From positions 1-64,000 of the forward strand of contig NZ_QTQP01000035.1 in NCBI RefSeq assembly GCF_003854275.1: a stretch of DNA of 64,000 bases, read 5' to 3'. Each line of letters begins with the position of its first letter. Positions within the stretch are counted from its first letter, which is position 1. The notes below the pieces were generated by a model. The model was not told where the DNA came from, ran no database searches, and saw nothing but the letters and a program-made list of their open reading frames with translations. A program made the translations under genes and the position numbers. The DNA is from Burkholderia sp. Bp8963 (GTDB taxonomy: Bacteria; Pseudomonadota; Gammaproteobacteria; Burkholderiales; Burkholderiaceae). This document shows, one piece after another, positions 7,483 through 16,458 of this stretch.

Positions 7483-10400
7483 CTACGTAGGGGTTAGGTC
7501 TTTTGTAACATTCGACGTCCCACGGCGCCTGGATTGTCGCTCGATCGTAATGGAGAAATATTCATCCTCAACCTTGAAGCCCCATTTGTCGGCATATTCC
7601 TGCTGTTGCTTACTCGGATCGTCATCAGACCCAGCCCAACCGGTGTCATATTTCTTGCCTAGGCTGCGATTGACTGACGCATCCCCGAGAAAGAGATTGG
7701 ACAAGTCATTGTTGGCCGCCTGCAAGTACTGGCGCGCGGCGACGACGATACCCGGCTTACCCTTGACCGGTTCTGGCGGCGCAAAATTCTTTCCGTCCAC
7801 TGTCTTACCCCTCAACTCCTTGGCCGCTTCGCTCACTGTCATCTTACCGAGGACTTTATCCGTGTTTGCAATGGTGTCACTGATGGACACCTTGTGGCGA
7901 ATATCAATTTTGGCGGACTTGTAATCTCCGGATGTACTCTCTATCTTGTTCCAGATCGGATCCTTCAGGAAGTGATCCAAGGTCGGTTGCTCCCAGCCCA
8001 ACATGCTCCTCTTCACACCGAGTGAACCGATTGGTTTGCCCTTCTTGCCTTTCAGGTGGTGGCCAGGAGTATTGGGACTGGCCGCAGCCTCGAAATGGAA
8101 TAGCTCTTCGCTCTCTGTTTCGGACTCGACTACCAGTTCCAGCGCCGTCAACCGATAGCGCGATTTGATAGCGCCAAGCTTGCCGTATATCCTGTCTTCA
8201 TCGAAATCGTCTGGTGAAGGCACCAGTGCCTCGGCCTCCGCCAACGCAGATTTCTTGTCTGTCTCCCTTTGCTCATCCGTCCTGTCATCCGGCTTGCCGT
8301 TCTTCGAGAACAAGCTCGCAAACAACGCCTTCGCCTTCCCCACCACCCAATTAACCGCCGCCCCGATCGCCGCATCGACCTTGGCCCGCACCTTCTGCAC
8401 CACCTCCATGATCTTGTCGGTGACCTTGCTCAGCCCCAGAAACCCGGCGAGGAAGCTGATAGCGAGCGACAGCAGCCCTGCCAACACGCTCTCCACGCGC
8501 TTGGCCGCGCCGCCGATGTTGCCTGCCGCGATAGCGACAATCGAATCGATGAACGCACTCACCACCTGGAAGATCTTGGTGAGCTTCTGCACGAACACCA
8601 TGATGGTGTCGTAGATCGAGATGATCGCCGGGATAAACCCGGCGCCGGGGATGAACATCCCGATCAGCTTCGGGATCGCCTTCTTCACGATCGTATCGGT
8701 GACGAACGAGATGATGCCGCTGACCACCTGGTCCTTGAGATCGGCGAGCTTTTCCTTGATCAGGTCCCAGACCGCCGCGACGCCGCCCCTCACCAGCGCC
8801 ATCACGACATCGAACGCGGTTTCGAGCCCCTGCATGATCCGCTCGCCGTTCGGCCCGAGCGCGGCGACGATCTTGCCGCGGATCTGCTGCCACGTGATGC
8901 CCAGCACGCTGAGCGCAAACTTGCCGAGTTCGATCAGCGTCATCGCCTTCGGGATATAGACGCCCTGCAGCGAGCCTGTGAGCCATTCGATGAGCCCCCC
9001 CTTCAGGTGCGTGCCGAAATTCGCGGCGAAATTTGTGAACCCGAGTTTGGCGGCCGCGACCAGGTTGTGGAGGAACGGCATCGGGTTCTTCAGGATGCTA
9101 TTGATCGCACCACCGGTACGCTGGATGTAGCCCATCAGGCCCGGCTTGACGACATCGAAGATGATCTTGAGCAATTCCCAGATCGTCGTCAGGCCCCAGC
9201 GGATGAAATCGCCGGCGATGTCGACGAACGCGCCAACGATCTTGCCGAACGCGCCGACCACCGTGACGACATCCATGAAGGTCAACGATTTGATCGTATC
9301 GATGATCTTCTTCGGGATCGCCTGCATAATGCTCTTCAATCCGCCCGCCGCGTTCTGAAACCATGCAAACGCGCGCGCAATCGCATTGCCCTTTTTGATG
9401 TTCTGCCAGATCTCCTCTTCGCCGATCAGCTTCATGAAGCCGCCAAGCAGGTTGTCGGCAGTGGGCGGCGCCGGCTCGCCTGAAATCGGATCCGCGCCCA
9501 GCAATACGCACAGCAGGTCGTAACCGCGCGTGCCCTGAGCCAGCACGGCGAGCGGCTTGAGGATCGCGTCCTTCACTATCTTGAGCAGTTCGAGCGCGGT
9601 GGAGATGGCGAAGTTCTTCAGCCGCTCGATCGGGTCGGTAAAGATGCGCTTCGCGCGCTCCCACACGCCGTCCAGGTCGAAGATGTCCTTCCAGCTCAGC
9701 GAATCCAGGAAGCTCTTGAGCGCCGTCGAGAGCTCGCTGCCGATATCTCCCAGCTCGCTGAGCTTTGCCTCGACCCAGGCCGCAGCCTTGTTGATGATGC
9801 CGTGGTTGTCTAGCGCCCGCGTGATGAAGGAGCCGCCGGGCATCAACTCGATCAGTGCGCGCAGGATGTTGGCCGCAGTGCGGTCGGCCGAACGCATGCT
9901 GATCGGATTGAAGCCGAGGATCAGCGTCAACAGCCGGAAGCCCGGGATCGCATATGCCCATTCTGCGAACTTGTCCAGCGCATCCTGCTTTCCCAGGCAC
10001 TGCACTGTCGACGGCGATGCGGTGGTCGAGATCTGCGGTGCCCGTTGCACCGAGTGGCCCTGCTGGATGGTATGCGTCAGCTCGTGCGCCAGCAGGTGCT
10101 TGCCGTCGCTCGTGCCGGGCTGGTACTCGCCACGCGAAAAGAAAATGTGATTCCGGTACGTAAATGCCCGAGCACCCAGCTGATTGCTGAGTTTCCCGGC
10201 TTCGGCGTCGTGATGCACGCGCACGTTCGCAAAGTCTGCATCGAAGCGGGGTTCCATGTAGCCGCGCACGTCGGCCGCGAGCGGCTCGCCGCCGGTCATC
10301 CTGCCGTGAATGCCCGACTGGACGTTGCTCGTGACGGACGGCGTGCCGCCGCCGGGTGCGGCGTCGCGCTGGAGTTCGTTTGCATCGGCCTTCTGCAGCT

Positions 10401-10917
10401 TGTCGTCGGCTGCGCGCAGGATTTTCTCTTCATCGCGATGCGGACCATCCATCTTCCGGACCCGCGGCGCCTCGACCTTCTGGAGCTTGCCTTCGCCCGC
10501 CGCGGCACGCAGGATCTTTTCCTCCTCCCGACGCTGGATCTTCGGCTCTTCGGCCGGCGCCTTCCGAATCTTGTCGTCGGGCGACGCAGCGCGAAAGATC
10601 TTCTCCTCTTCCCGGCGCCGGATCTTTGGCTCTTCGGCCGGCGCTTTCCGAATCTTGTCGTCCGGCTGACGCTGCAGTTTTTCCGCTCCGCCCGCGACAG
10701 ACGGCGTGGCCATGCGCATGACTTTGTCGGCGGTGTGGTCGGCCTCCTGCTCGAATTTGTCACCGGGCTGGCCGACCGTCATCTTGGTCTGCACACGCGG
10801 GAAGAAGTCACCGCCGCCTGCACGCGAAAAGAATTGTCGTCCGGGCGCCTGCGCTTGCGCGCGTGTCGCCGAGGTCGTGGTCGAGGTCTTTTCCGCTGTT
10901 GCGTTCGTGGCACCCAT
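7483..10917 (-). CDS. DUF4157 (eCIS core domain) protein, candidate effector with nuclease-like tail
   Basis: 1144 aa and modular. Residues 85-140 contain a charged 28-residue tandem repeat (DDKIRKAPAEEPKI plus an EEEKI/FRAA half), followed by degenerate copies to about 185. Residues about 207-290 are the DUF4157 eCIS core domain, with the zinc-protease-like motif HELTH at 278-282. Residues about 300-870 are a long run of amphipathic and hydrophobic helices rich in Gly, Ala, Ile and Val. The C-terminus has RHKVS at about 1007 and, after a spacer, NNDLSNLFLGDASVNRSLG near 1070-1090. That pattern recalls HNH-type toxin nucleases. DUF4157 proteins are typical eCIS cargo or luminal proteins, so this is the strongest internal effector candidate. 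Nuclease activity is inferred only. Confidence 0.85.
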   Translation of the reverse strand: MGATNATAEKTSTTTSATRAQAQAPGRQFFSRAGGGDFFPRVQTKMTVGQPGDKFEQEADHTADKVMRMATPSVAGGAEKLQRQPDDKIRKAPAEEPKIRRREEEKIFRAASPDDKIRKAPAEEPKIQRREEEKILRAAAGEGKLQKVEAPRVRKMDGPHRDEEKILRAADDKLQKADANELQRDAAPGGGTPSVTSNVQSGIHGRMTGGEPLAADVRGYMEPRFDADFANVRVHHDAEAGKLSNQLGARAFTYRNHIFFSRGEYQPGTSDGKHLLAHELTHTIQQGHSVQRAPQISTTASPSTVQCLGKQDALDKFAEWAYAIPGFRLLTLILGFNPISMRSADRTAANILRALIELMPGGSFITRALDNHGIINKAAAWVEAKLSELGDIGSELSTALKSFLDSLSWKDIFDLDGVWERAKRIFTDPIERLKNFAISTALELLKIVKDAILKPLAVLAQGTRGYDLLCVLLGADPISGEPAPPTADNLLGGFMKLIGEEEIWQNIKKGNAIARAFAWFQNAAGGLKSIMQAIPKKIIDTIKSLTFMDVVTVVGAFGKIVGAFVDIAGDFIRWGLTTIWELLKIIFDVVKPGLMGYIQRTGGAINSILKNPMPFLHNLVAAAKLGFTNFAANFGTHLKGGLIEWLTGSLQGVYIPKAMTLIELGKFALSVLGITWQQIRGKIVAALGPNGERIMQGLETAFDVVMALVRGGVAAVWDLIKEKLADLKDQVVSGIISFVTDTIVKKAIPKLIGMFIPGAGFIPAIISIYDTIMVFVQKLTKIFQVVSAFIDSIVAIAAGNIGGAAKRVESVLAGLLSLAISFLAGFLGLSKVTDKIMEVVQKVRAKVDAAIGAAVNWVVGKAKALFASLFSKNGKPDDRTDEQRETDKKSALAEAEALVPSPDDFDEDRIYGKLGAIKSRYRLTALELVVESETESEELFHFEAAASPNTPGHHLKGKKGKPIGSLGVKRSMLGWEQPTLDHFLKDPIWNKIESTSGDYKSAKIDIRHKVSISDTIANTDKVLGKMTVSEAAKELRGKTVDGKNFAPPEPVKGKPGIVVAARQYLQAANNDLSNLFLGDASVNRSLGKKYDTGWAGSDDDPSKQQQEYADKWGFKVEDEYFSITIERQSRRRGTSNVTKDLTPT
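10536..10668 (-). repeat. 84-bp tandem repeat inside the DUF4157 gene
   Basis: A block beginning GGATCTTCGGCTCTTCGGCC (plus-strand reading) at 10536 recurs at 10620, 84 bases later, giving exactly 28 codons per unit. The second copy is partial, and more diverged EEEKILRAA-type copies lie nearer the start of the DUF4157 domain (about 10400-10530). The repeat keeps frame and encodes a charged linker. Its copy number may vary between strains. Confidence 0.8.
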
Positions 10918-10936
10918 GCGATGTCCTCCCGGATCG

Positions 10937-12394
10937 TCAGATCCGCCACTCCACCCAAAGGAATCGCGTCATCCACGGCAGCAGGATCGTGCCGATGCCC
11001 CACGGCAACTGGTCGAGCAGCACGTCGAACGACTGCGGCTCCACCTGCAGGAGATCGTCATCGCCACGCATGGACAATTTGCCTGGCCGCGTCAGAAACG
11101 TACCGCGCAGCGCATCGGGCGACGTGTCGCTCAGCGCCCCCCAGTGGCCAATGACGGCCTTCAGCATCTGTTCGGCTTCGGTCGTCTCGGCCTCGGTCAG
11201 TTCGACGGGCGCGTCGGCCAATGCATCGGGCGGCAGGCCGCACATGAGTTTGGGCAGGACGAGCGCATGCTCGGGCGCGCGCGTCGCGCCGGTCGCCAGG
11301 AAATGCAGTAACGCGAGCGCGCGATCCGGCGCGAGCAACTTGTCGCCGGCGGCAACGCCGATCCGTTCGAACAAGGTCGGGAGAAACGGATGGAGCAGCA
11401 CCACGCCCGCGCAGTCGATGAAGACACCTTCGTCGAGATCGATCGGTCTGGCAGACATCTCTAGCGCGCCGGGCATCGCAGCTGCACGGGGCGCCACGTG
11501 TCGACCGCCATCCGCGTTCTCTGCGGGCCGCGCAACCTCGCTCGAGGCCACCGGCCCCGCCGAACCGGTCAGCGTCGTCGCGCCCGGCCGCAGCGCGCGC
11601 TCGCCGGGTGATGCCGCATCGGGTGATGCTGCACGCGTCCATTCATCGACAAGGCGCTCGACCGTGACAGGCTGCCGCGAAGCCAGCACGGCAAAGACCG
11701 CCTGCCACTGCCGATCGATCGACGAACGCGACGGGTCATGCGAAGGTTCCTCGACGGCTTCTCGCAAATCGACATGCGCACGAAAATCCCTGACGGCCTG
11801 GGCCACCGGAAACGGCTGGCTCGCCAGCAACTCCTCGATGAGCTGCGTCGAGAACTGGCGCACCAGTCGCAGCCTTGCCACCGGCGCGCCGATCAGATCG
11901 ATCAGCGCCGGCGATAGCGCGGCGGGCGGCCCGGTCTCCCGCCAGGACTCGATCAGCACCTGCTCGAACGTCTGTCCCGCAGGCAGATGAAACCACCAGG
12001 GCAACGCGCCGGTCGCGAGGAAATCCAGCAATGCTTCATGTATCGATTGACCGTCTGTCCGCCGCTGCATCGCGCGCCCGGTTTCCGACGCGAATCCGAC
12101 CGGCCAGGTCGAGCGCTCGTTGATTTGCTTCTCGACCGCCGTTGCGACTGCGGCAACGAAGTCGCTCTCCAGGGTTTCGAGCGTGAAACATCCGACATCC
12201 ACGTCGAGCCGCTCGAAGCTCCAATGCTCGTCGCTCGGCACGACGCGCGAGAATGCCGCGTCCAATGCCGGTGTGAGCCAGTCCCGGCAGAGCTCCGCGA
12301 CCGCGTGCTGAAGCGCGAAGCCGTCCGCTTCGGTGCCCGTGACGACAAGTTCGACGATCTCGCGGCGAATGATGTGTTGCCGGATGCTGTTCAC
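10937..12394 (-). CDS. eCIS tape measure protein (Afp14-like, CIS_TMP)
   Basis: 485 aa. The N-terminal 90 residues match the contractile-injection-system tape measure family: a strand-rich opening (IIRREIVELVVTGTEADGFAL), helices, then FERLDVDVGCFTLETLESDF, the characteristic rid-L-x-LD-x-G-like segment. Two further blocks resemble family repeats, one around LDFLATGALPWWFH and one around LHFLATGATRAPEHALVLPK. In Afp and PVC this protein occupies the tube lumen and sets particle length. The gene sits 31 bases downstream of the large Ig/PKD protein and 20 bases upstream of the DUF4157 gene, in the same operon. Its middle region is rich in Ala and Arg and probably less ordered. Confidence 0.88.
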   Translation of the reverse strand: MNSIRQHIIRREIVELVVTGTEADGFALQHAVAELCRDWLTPALDAAFSRVVPSDEHWSFERLDVDVGCFTLETLESDFVAAVATAVEKQINERSTWPVGFASETGRAMQRRTDGQSIHEALLDFLATGALPWWFHLPAGQTFEQVLIESWRETGPPAALSPALIDLIGAPVARLRLVRQFSTQLIEELLASQPFPVAQAVRDFRAHVDLREAVEEPSHDPSRSSIDRQWQAVFAVLASRQPVTVERLVDEWTRAASPDAASPGERALRPGATTLTGSAGPVASSEVARPAENADGGRHVAPRAAAMPGALEMSARPIDLDEGVFIDCAGVVLLHPFLPTLFERIGVAAGDKLLAPDRALALLHFLATGATRAPEHALVLPKLMCGLPPDALADAPVELTEAETTEAEQMLKAVIGHWGALSDTSPDALRGTFLTRPGKLSMRGDDDLLQVEPQSFDVLLDQLPWGIGTILLPWMTRFLWVEWRI

Positions 12395-12425
12395 GCCGTG
12401 CCTCGCATGTGTGGTCGGTCACGCG

Positions 12426-15400
12426 CTACCGGGGGGAACGGATCACCTGCACCAACACCGACTTCCCGGCTGAACAGCCCATCGCGTCGAACGCCGTAAT
12501 GGTCACGGGCCTGTTTTTGCCGTCCTCGACGAACCTGGTCTTGAACGTCGAGCCGGTACCCATGGCCGGCGTGCCATCCGGTGCGTCCCATACGAAGCTC
12601 AGATCACGGGACTCATCTGAAACGACTACGGTGAATTCGACCGCGTCATTCGTCATCGCGCTTGCGGGCCCTTGGATCACTACGCTGGGCCGCGGTGCCG
12701 GACACAGCGGCGCAGGCTGCGTACCGCTGCACTTGTCGGTCCTGGTGCCGTCCAAAGGCGGAATGGAGATGACAGTTTCGCCAATCTGAATCGACGTGCC
12801 CTTGGACGTGTATGTGACATTCAGACCAGTCTTTCCACTCGACCTCACATAGTCCCCTTCGAGCCGGAGCTCAAAGTTCAGACATTCGAAATATTCGATC
12901 GACAGCAGACCCGACGTGCCCGGCGACACTGGCTTGTAGCCGAGCGTCAGCCACTGCCCCTTGCCTGCCTCGACGAGCTCCGGCTTACTCGCGACGAGCT
13001 TGTTGATCTGCGCCATACACTCGTTCACCAGGTTCAGGAAGTCGCCACCCGGCAAACGCCCCAGAGTGGACTTGAGAATGTTTGTCACCGCGTCGGCGTC
13101 GAGTGGGACCGAGTGGCCCTGCACCTGCGCGGATTCAACAGTGAACGCCGAGCACCCCAGGCTGACGCTGGTGTATGGATTATTGGGATCCGGGTCCGGG
13201 ATGAAGAACCTGAAGTTGCGGTTGAGCGCGATGCCGTTGCAAGGCAGCGTGCACGGCGGAGGGCAGACGTAACTGAACTGCGCCGTGGCAGTGCAGCCGT
13301 GGTTGTCCGTCACCGTAACCGAAACCGTCGTCCCGCTCGGCGTCGGATCGGTGACGACCTCGCGCACTTCCTTGCCGTTGACTTCGTACGGCGGCGCACC
13401 ACCGCTGATGGATGCAGTCGCCACGTACTTTCCGTCTTTGCAGACATAGGAGGCCCGCTCGCTGATGGCGAGCCGCTGCGCGACGGTCACGGTCTGCACT
13501 GGCGTTTCCGCGCCGTCGGCGTCCCGCAGCCGGATGCCGTGGTTGCCTGGGCCGAGATGCAGCGATCCACTCAGCGCCTGATAGGCGCCGCCGTCGACCG
13601 CAACCTCGTAAGGCGGCACCCCGCCCTTAGCCTGGATCGAAACCTCCGCGCTGCCGTCCGCGCCCGTGCAGCCGACCGTGGTCGTGAAGGTCGGCGGTAC
13701 CTTCGGCAGCACGTACTGGATGCCCGGCGTACCCGACACCTGGTACGGCAGGAAAAAGTCGGCGATCACCGTGCCATCGGTCAGTCCGCCAACCGCCTCG
13801 CCAATCATTCCGGTAACGGGATCGCCCTCGACGATGCGCCCGCCCCCCGGGCTGCCGGGGACCGAAGTGTGGCCACGCAGCCAGTCGATGATCAGGCTGA
13901 GATCCTTGTTTGTGGCAAGCGAGCGATCGGCACTGATTTTGTCGATCGCGTTGGCCAGCAAGGTCGGATCGACAACGTCGGTCACGCCATGGCGCGGCGC
14001 GATGCCGGGCACCGCGCGGGTCGCGGCAAACACCCGCAGGGATTCGTGCAGCAACGCACCAGGATCGAACCCGACACCTTCAGTCGGTCGCGGGCGCACC
14101 GGTTCGCCGTGATAGACCACGATGAACGTGCCGCCCAGCGGCACGCCGGCCTTGTGCTGGATGCCGGGCTCCCGCTGCAGAAAATTCGACAGACACTGCA
14201 AGCGCTTCAGTTCGGCAACCCGCGCGGCGTAGCTGTCTTGCGCCGCCTTGATGGCGTCGAGCCTGCTGTCCAGCAGGATACTTTCGCAGAGGTCGAGAAA
14301 AGCTTCGTCGGGCGCGGGGCCCCCGACCTCTCGCGGAACGACGCTGGTGATGGACGACCGGAAAAAGCGGATCAGCGCCAGCATGTCCTGATACTTGTGC
14401 TCGAAATCCGCATAGTTCAGCGCGCCCAGCGTCGGGGGCAGACTCTCGGCGAGCTTGCTGAAATAGTAGATCGCGGCGACATGCGGATTAGCCTCTCCGT
14501 TTGGGCGCTGTGTCCCACTGAACAATTCGGAGTAGATGTACGTCATTCGGCCCTGTTCGACCGGGTCCACGCCGATGTTGAGATAGCGCAGCTGCTCGAA
14601 CCGCTGCAGGTAGTGCTCGTACCACGAGCCGAGCGAGTTCGCCAAAAATCGGAAGTGCGGCGCATACTCCTGAAGAAGCCTGAGCTCAGGCGTGCCCGCG
14701 TCGAGTGGCGGCCCCCCCTCCATCTTGATAGTCCGCTCGTAGAGCTGTCTGACGCCCTCGCTGAGCGCCGACATCAGATCGCTGCGCAGCACCGCATAAA
14801 GCGACTCAAGATCCTGAAAACGTGCGGCCTCGTTGCTCATGTCGATCGGCTGACGCTCGTCGTACGCGCCGGTGCGTAGCGCGATGATGTCGATCGGCAG
14901 ACGGTACAGCAAGCGCATCAGCAGCAGCGTCCGCATGACCCGCTGATAATCCTTGCCGAGATGTCCCTCGATTCGCAGGAAGTTGTAGGGCTCGAGGTCG
15001 TAGTACAATGGTCTGGCGACGAAGTCCGGCACCGGGCCGGCATACTGATCCGAGTGATAGCCGAGATTGCAGTTGGCGCGGTTGCGTCTCGTCTTCGTCG
15101 GGCTCCAGAGCTGATATAGCGGCGGCGAGCCGGTCTGCACGTAGTAGTACGGTATCGCCTTGTCTTCCAGTTTCCTGTCGCCACAATCCTGTACGCTGGG
15201 AGTGATGCGGATCTGAGGATCGACGCTGAACCTCGGGTCCATTACCGAATCGACGATCAACCCGGGTTCCGTCGGGGGTATCTCAGGCGAGGGTAACTGA
15301 GGCGCGTTGGTGAAGCGCGCCGCCATCTCCACCAGCCGCGCGAAAAGCTGCAAGACTTCCTCGGTCTTGCGGGCACAGTCCCCGATCGCCGGCGAAGGCA

Positions 15401-16436
15401 CGAATCCCTGGCGGCGGTTATCTGGCTTGCCCGCCGCAGGATTCAGCAGCCCCAGCACCAGATGGCGCGGAAACAGCCGGTCATCCGGACAGCATGCGCA
15501 GTTCAGCTCGAGCCCTGCCCAGCGAAACTCGTCGTAAGCGCGCAGCAGATCGTCGAAGAAATCCGCGTAGTACTGCAGGAACCTGACCTGCTCGGCGTTG
15601 ATCGGCGCGCTGTCGAGGAAGCCGTAGGTCGCGATGAAATTCGCAAACGGATCGGACGGGTAGCGGGCCGCGAGCAGCGGCCGGAATGCCGCGTAGGCCT
15701 TGCCCAGTGCATCTCCGGTCACGTGCACGAGCCGTCCGGTGCGCATCATGCCGAGGAAAGCTGCATACACGTCGTTCGACGTCACCGGATGGGTGTTGGG
15801 CACGTCGAACCGGCGCAGCCGCAGATCCGGCAAGTCCAGCCTGGCCGACAACGCCGCATCGAGATCGCCGGTGGTGATCCAGCTGCCCAACGCGTTGGCC
15901 GCGGCAACGATCTTGTCGAGATCGCTCTGCGCGATCAGCAGGCGGCGCACGGTTGCGGTGACCTGTGAGCCCTTGTCGTCGCAATTGTTCGGGCTGCAGT
16001 TGCGTAGCTGCGCCTTTTTCAGCTCGAGAAACAGCAGAACCGCCTTGTCGTCGAGGAATTTCGCCGGCGTGGCGAGCGGCGTGGTATTCGGCACGCCGTC
16101 CTCGAACAGCTCCCACAGCAGATACTGCTTCGATCCGTTCCTGAAAGGCGGATAGTCGATGTCGGCCGGCAGCGTGTAGTCGCGATAGGCGGTCAGCGAC
16201 AGGTCGTGCGGCTCGACGATCAGATAGCCCTCCGAGGTCACGCCGCAGCCCCTCGACAGCGCGATCACGCTGCCCAAGCGCTTGATCTCCAGGCCGCAAA
16301 CGATGCCGACGCCCACCAGATGGGACCGTGTCTGGCGCCCATGCTCGTCGTGATAGTCGAAGACATCGTTCAGCAGCCCGGCCATCAGGACTTGATTCGC
16401 CTCGAAGACCGGAAAGTGATCAAGCAAGCTTGCCAT
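12426..16436 (-). CDS. Large eCIS-associated protein with C-terminal Ig/PKD-like domains
   Basis: About 1336 aa when started at the ATG at 16436, which has a GGGGA ribosome binding site; an upstream in-frame start at 16454 is weaker. The N-terminus (MASLLDHFPVFEANQVLMAG, then LVGVGIVCGLE and SRGCGVTSEGYLI) recalls a protein I associate with eCIS loci of this type, but I cannot name its role. The middle is long and helical. From about residue 880 the sequence turns beta-rich, with repeated cysteine-containing strands (VGCTGADGSAEVSIQ, ASYVCKDGKYVATASI, FSYVCPPPCTLPC). The last 90 residues read like a PKD/Ig fold (VVIQGPASAMTNDAVEFTVV, FDAMGCSAGKSVLVQV). Its position after the wedge genes and before the tape measure matches that of the tail fibre (Afp13) in Afp, so a receptor-binding or peripheral baseplate role is a reasonable inference. 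Confidence 0.75.
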   Translation of the reverse strand: MASLLDHFPVFEANQVLMAGLLNDVFDYHDEHGRQTRSHLVGVGIVCGLEIKRLGSVIALSRGCGVTSEGYLIVEPHDLSLTAYRDYTLPADIDYPPFRNGSKQYLLWELFEDGVPNTTPLATPAKFLDDKAVLLFLELKKAQLRNCSPNNCDDKGSQVTATVRRLLIAQSDLDKIVAAANALGSWITTGDLDAALSARLDLPDLRLRRFDVPNTHPVTSNDVYAAFLGMMRTGRLVHVTGDALGKAYAAFRPLLAARYPSDPFANFIATYGFLDSAPINAEQVRFLQYYADFFDDLLRAYDEFRWAGLELNCACCPDDRLFPRHLVLGLLNPAAGKPDNRRQGFVPSPAIGDCARKTEEVLQLFARLVEMAARFTNAPQLPSPEIPPTEPGLIVDSVMDPRFSVDPQIRITPSVQDCGDRKLEDKAIPYYYVQTGSPPLYQLWSPTKTRRNRANCNLGYHSDQYAGPVPDFVARPLYYDLEPYNFLRIEGHLGKDYQRVMRTLLLMRLLYRLPIDIIALRTGAYDERQPIDMSNEAARFQDLESLYAVLRSDLMSALSEGVRQLYERTIKMEGGPPLDAGTPELRLLQEYAPHFRFLANSLGSWYEHYLQRFEQLRYLNIGVDPVEQGRMTYIYSELFSGTQRPNGEANPHVAAIYYFSKLAESLPPTLGALNYADFEHKYQDMLALIRFFRSSITSVVPREVGGPAPDEAFLDLCESILLDSRLDAIKAAQDSYAARVAELKRLQCLSNFLQREPGIQHKAGVPLGGTFIVVYHGEPVRPRPTEGVGFDPGALLHESLRVFAATRAVPGIAPRHGVTDVVDPTLLANAIDKISADRSLATNKDLSLIIDWLRGHTSVPGSPGGGRIVEGDPVTGMIGEAVGGLTDGTVIADFFLPYQVSGTPGIQYVLPKVPPTFTTTVGCTGADGSAEVSIQAKGGVPPYEVAVDGGAYQALSGSLHLGPGNHGIRLRDADGAETPVQTVTVAQRLAISERASYVCKDGKYVATASISGGAPPYEVNGKEVREVVTDPTPSGTTVSVTVTDNHGCTATAQFSYVCPPPCTLPCNGIALNRNFRFFIPDPDPNNPYTSVSLGCSAFTVESAQVQGHSVPLDADAVTNILKSTLGRLPGGDFLNLVNECMAQINKLVASKPELVEAGKGQWLTLGYKPVSPGTSGLLSIEYFECLNFELRLEGDYVRSSGKTGLNVTYTSKGTSIQIGETVISIPPLDGTRTDKCSGTQPAPLCPAPRPSVVIQGPASAMTNDAVEFTVVVSDESRDLSFVWDAPDGTPAMGTGSTFKTRFVEDGKNRPVTITAFDAMGCSAGKSVLVQVIRSPR

Positions 16437-16458
16437 GGTGATCCCCAGCATCAAGAAA

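Noticed and set aside
12672..14879. A 735-codon open frame on the plus strand
   Set aside because: It is antisense to the 1336-aa eCIS gene, Arg/His-rich with no family motif; long antisense frames are expected in GC-rich DNA.
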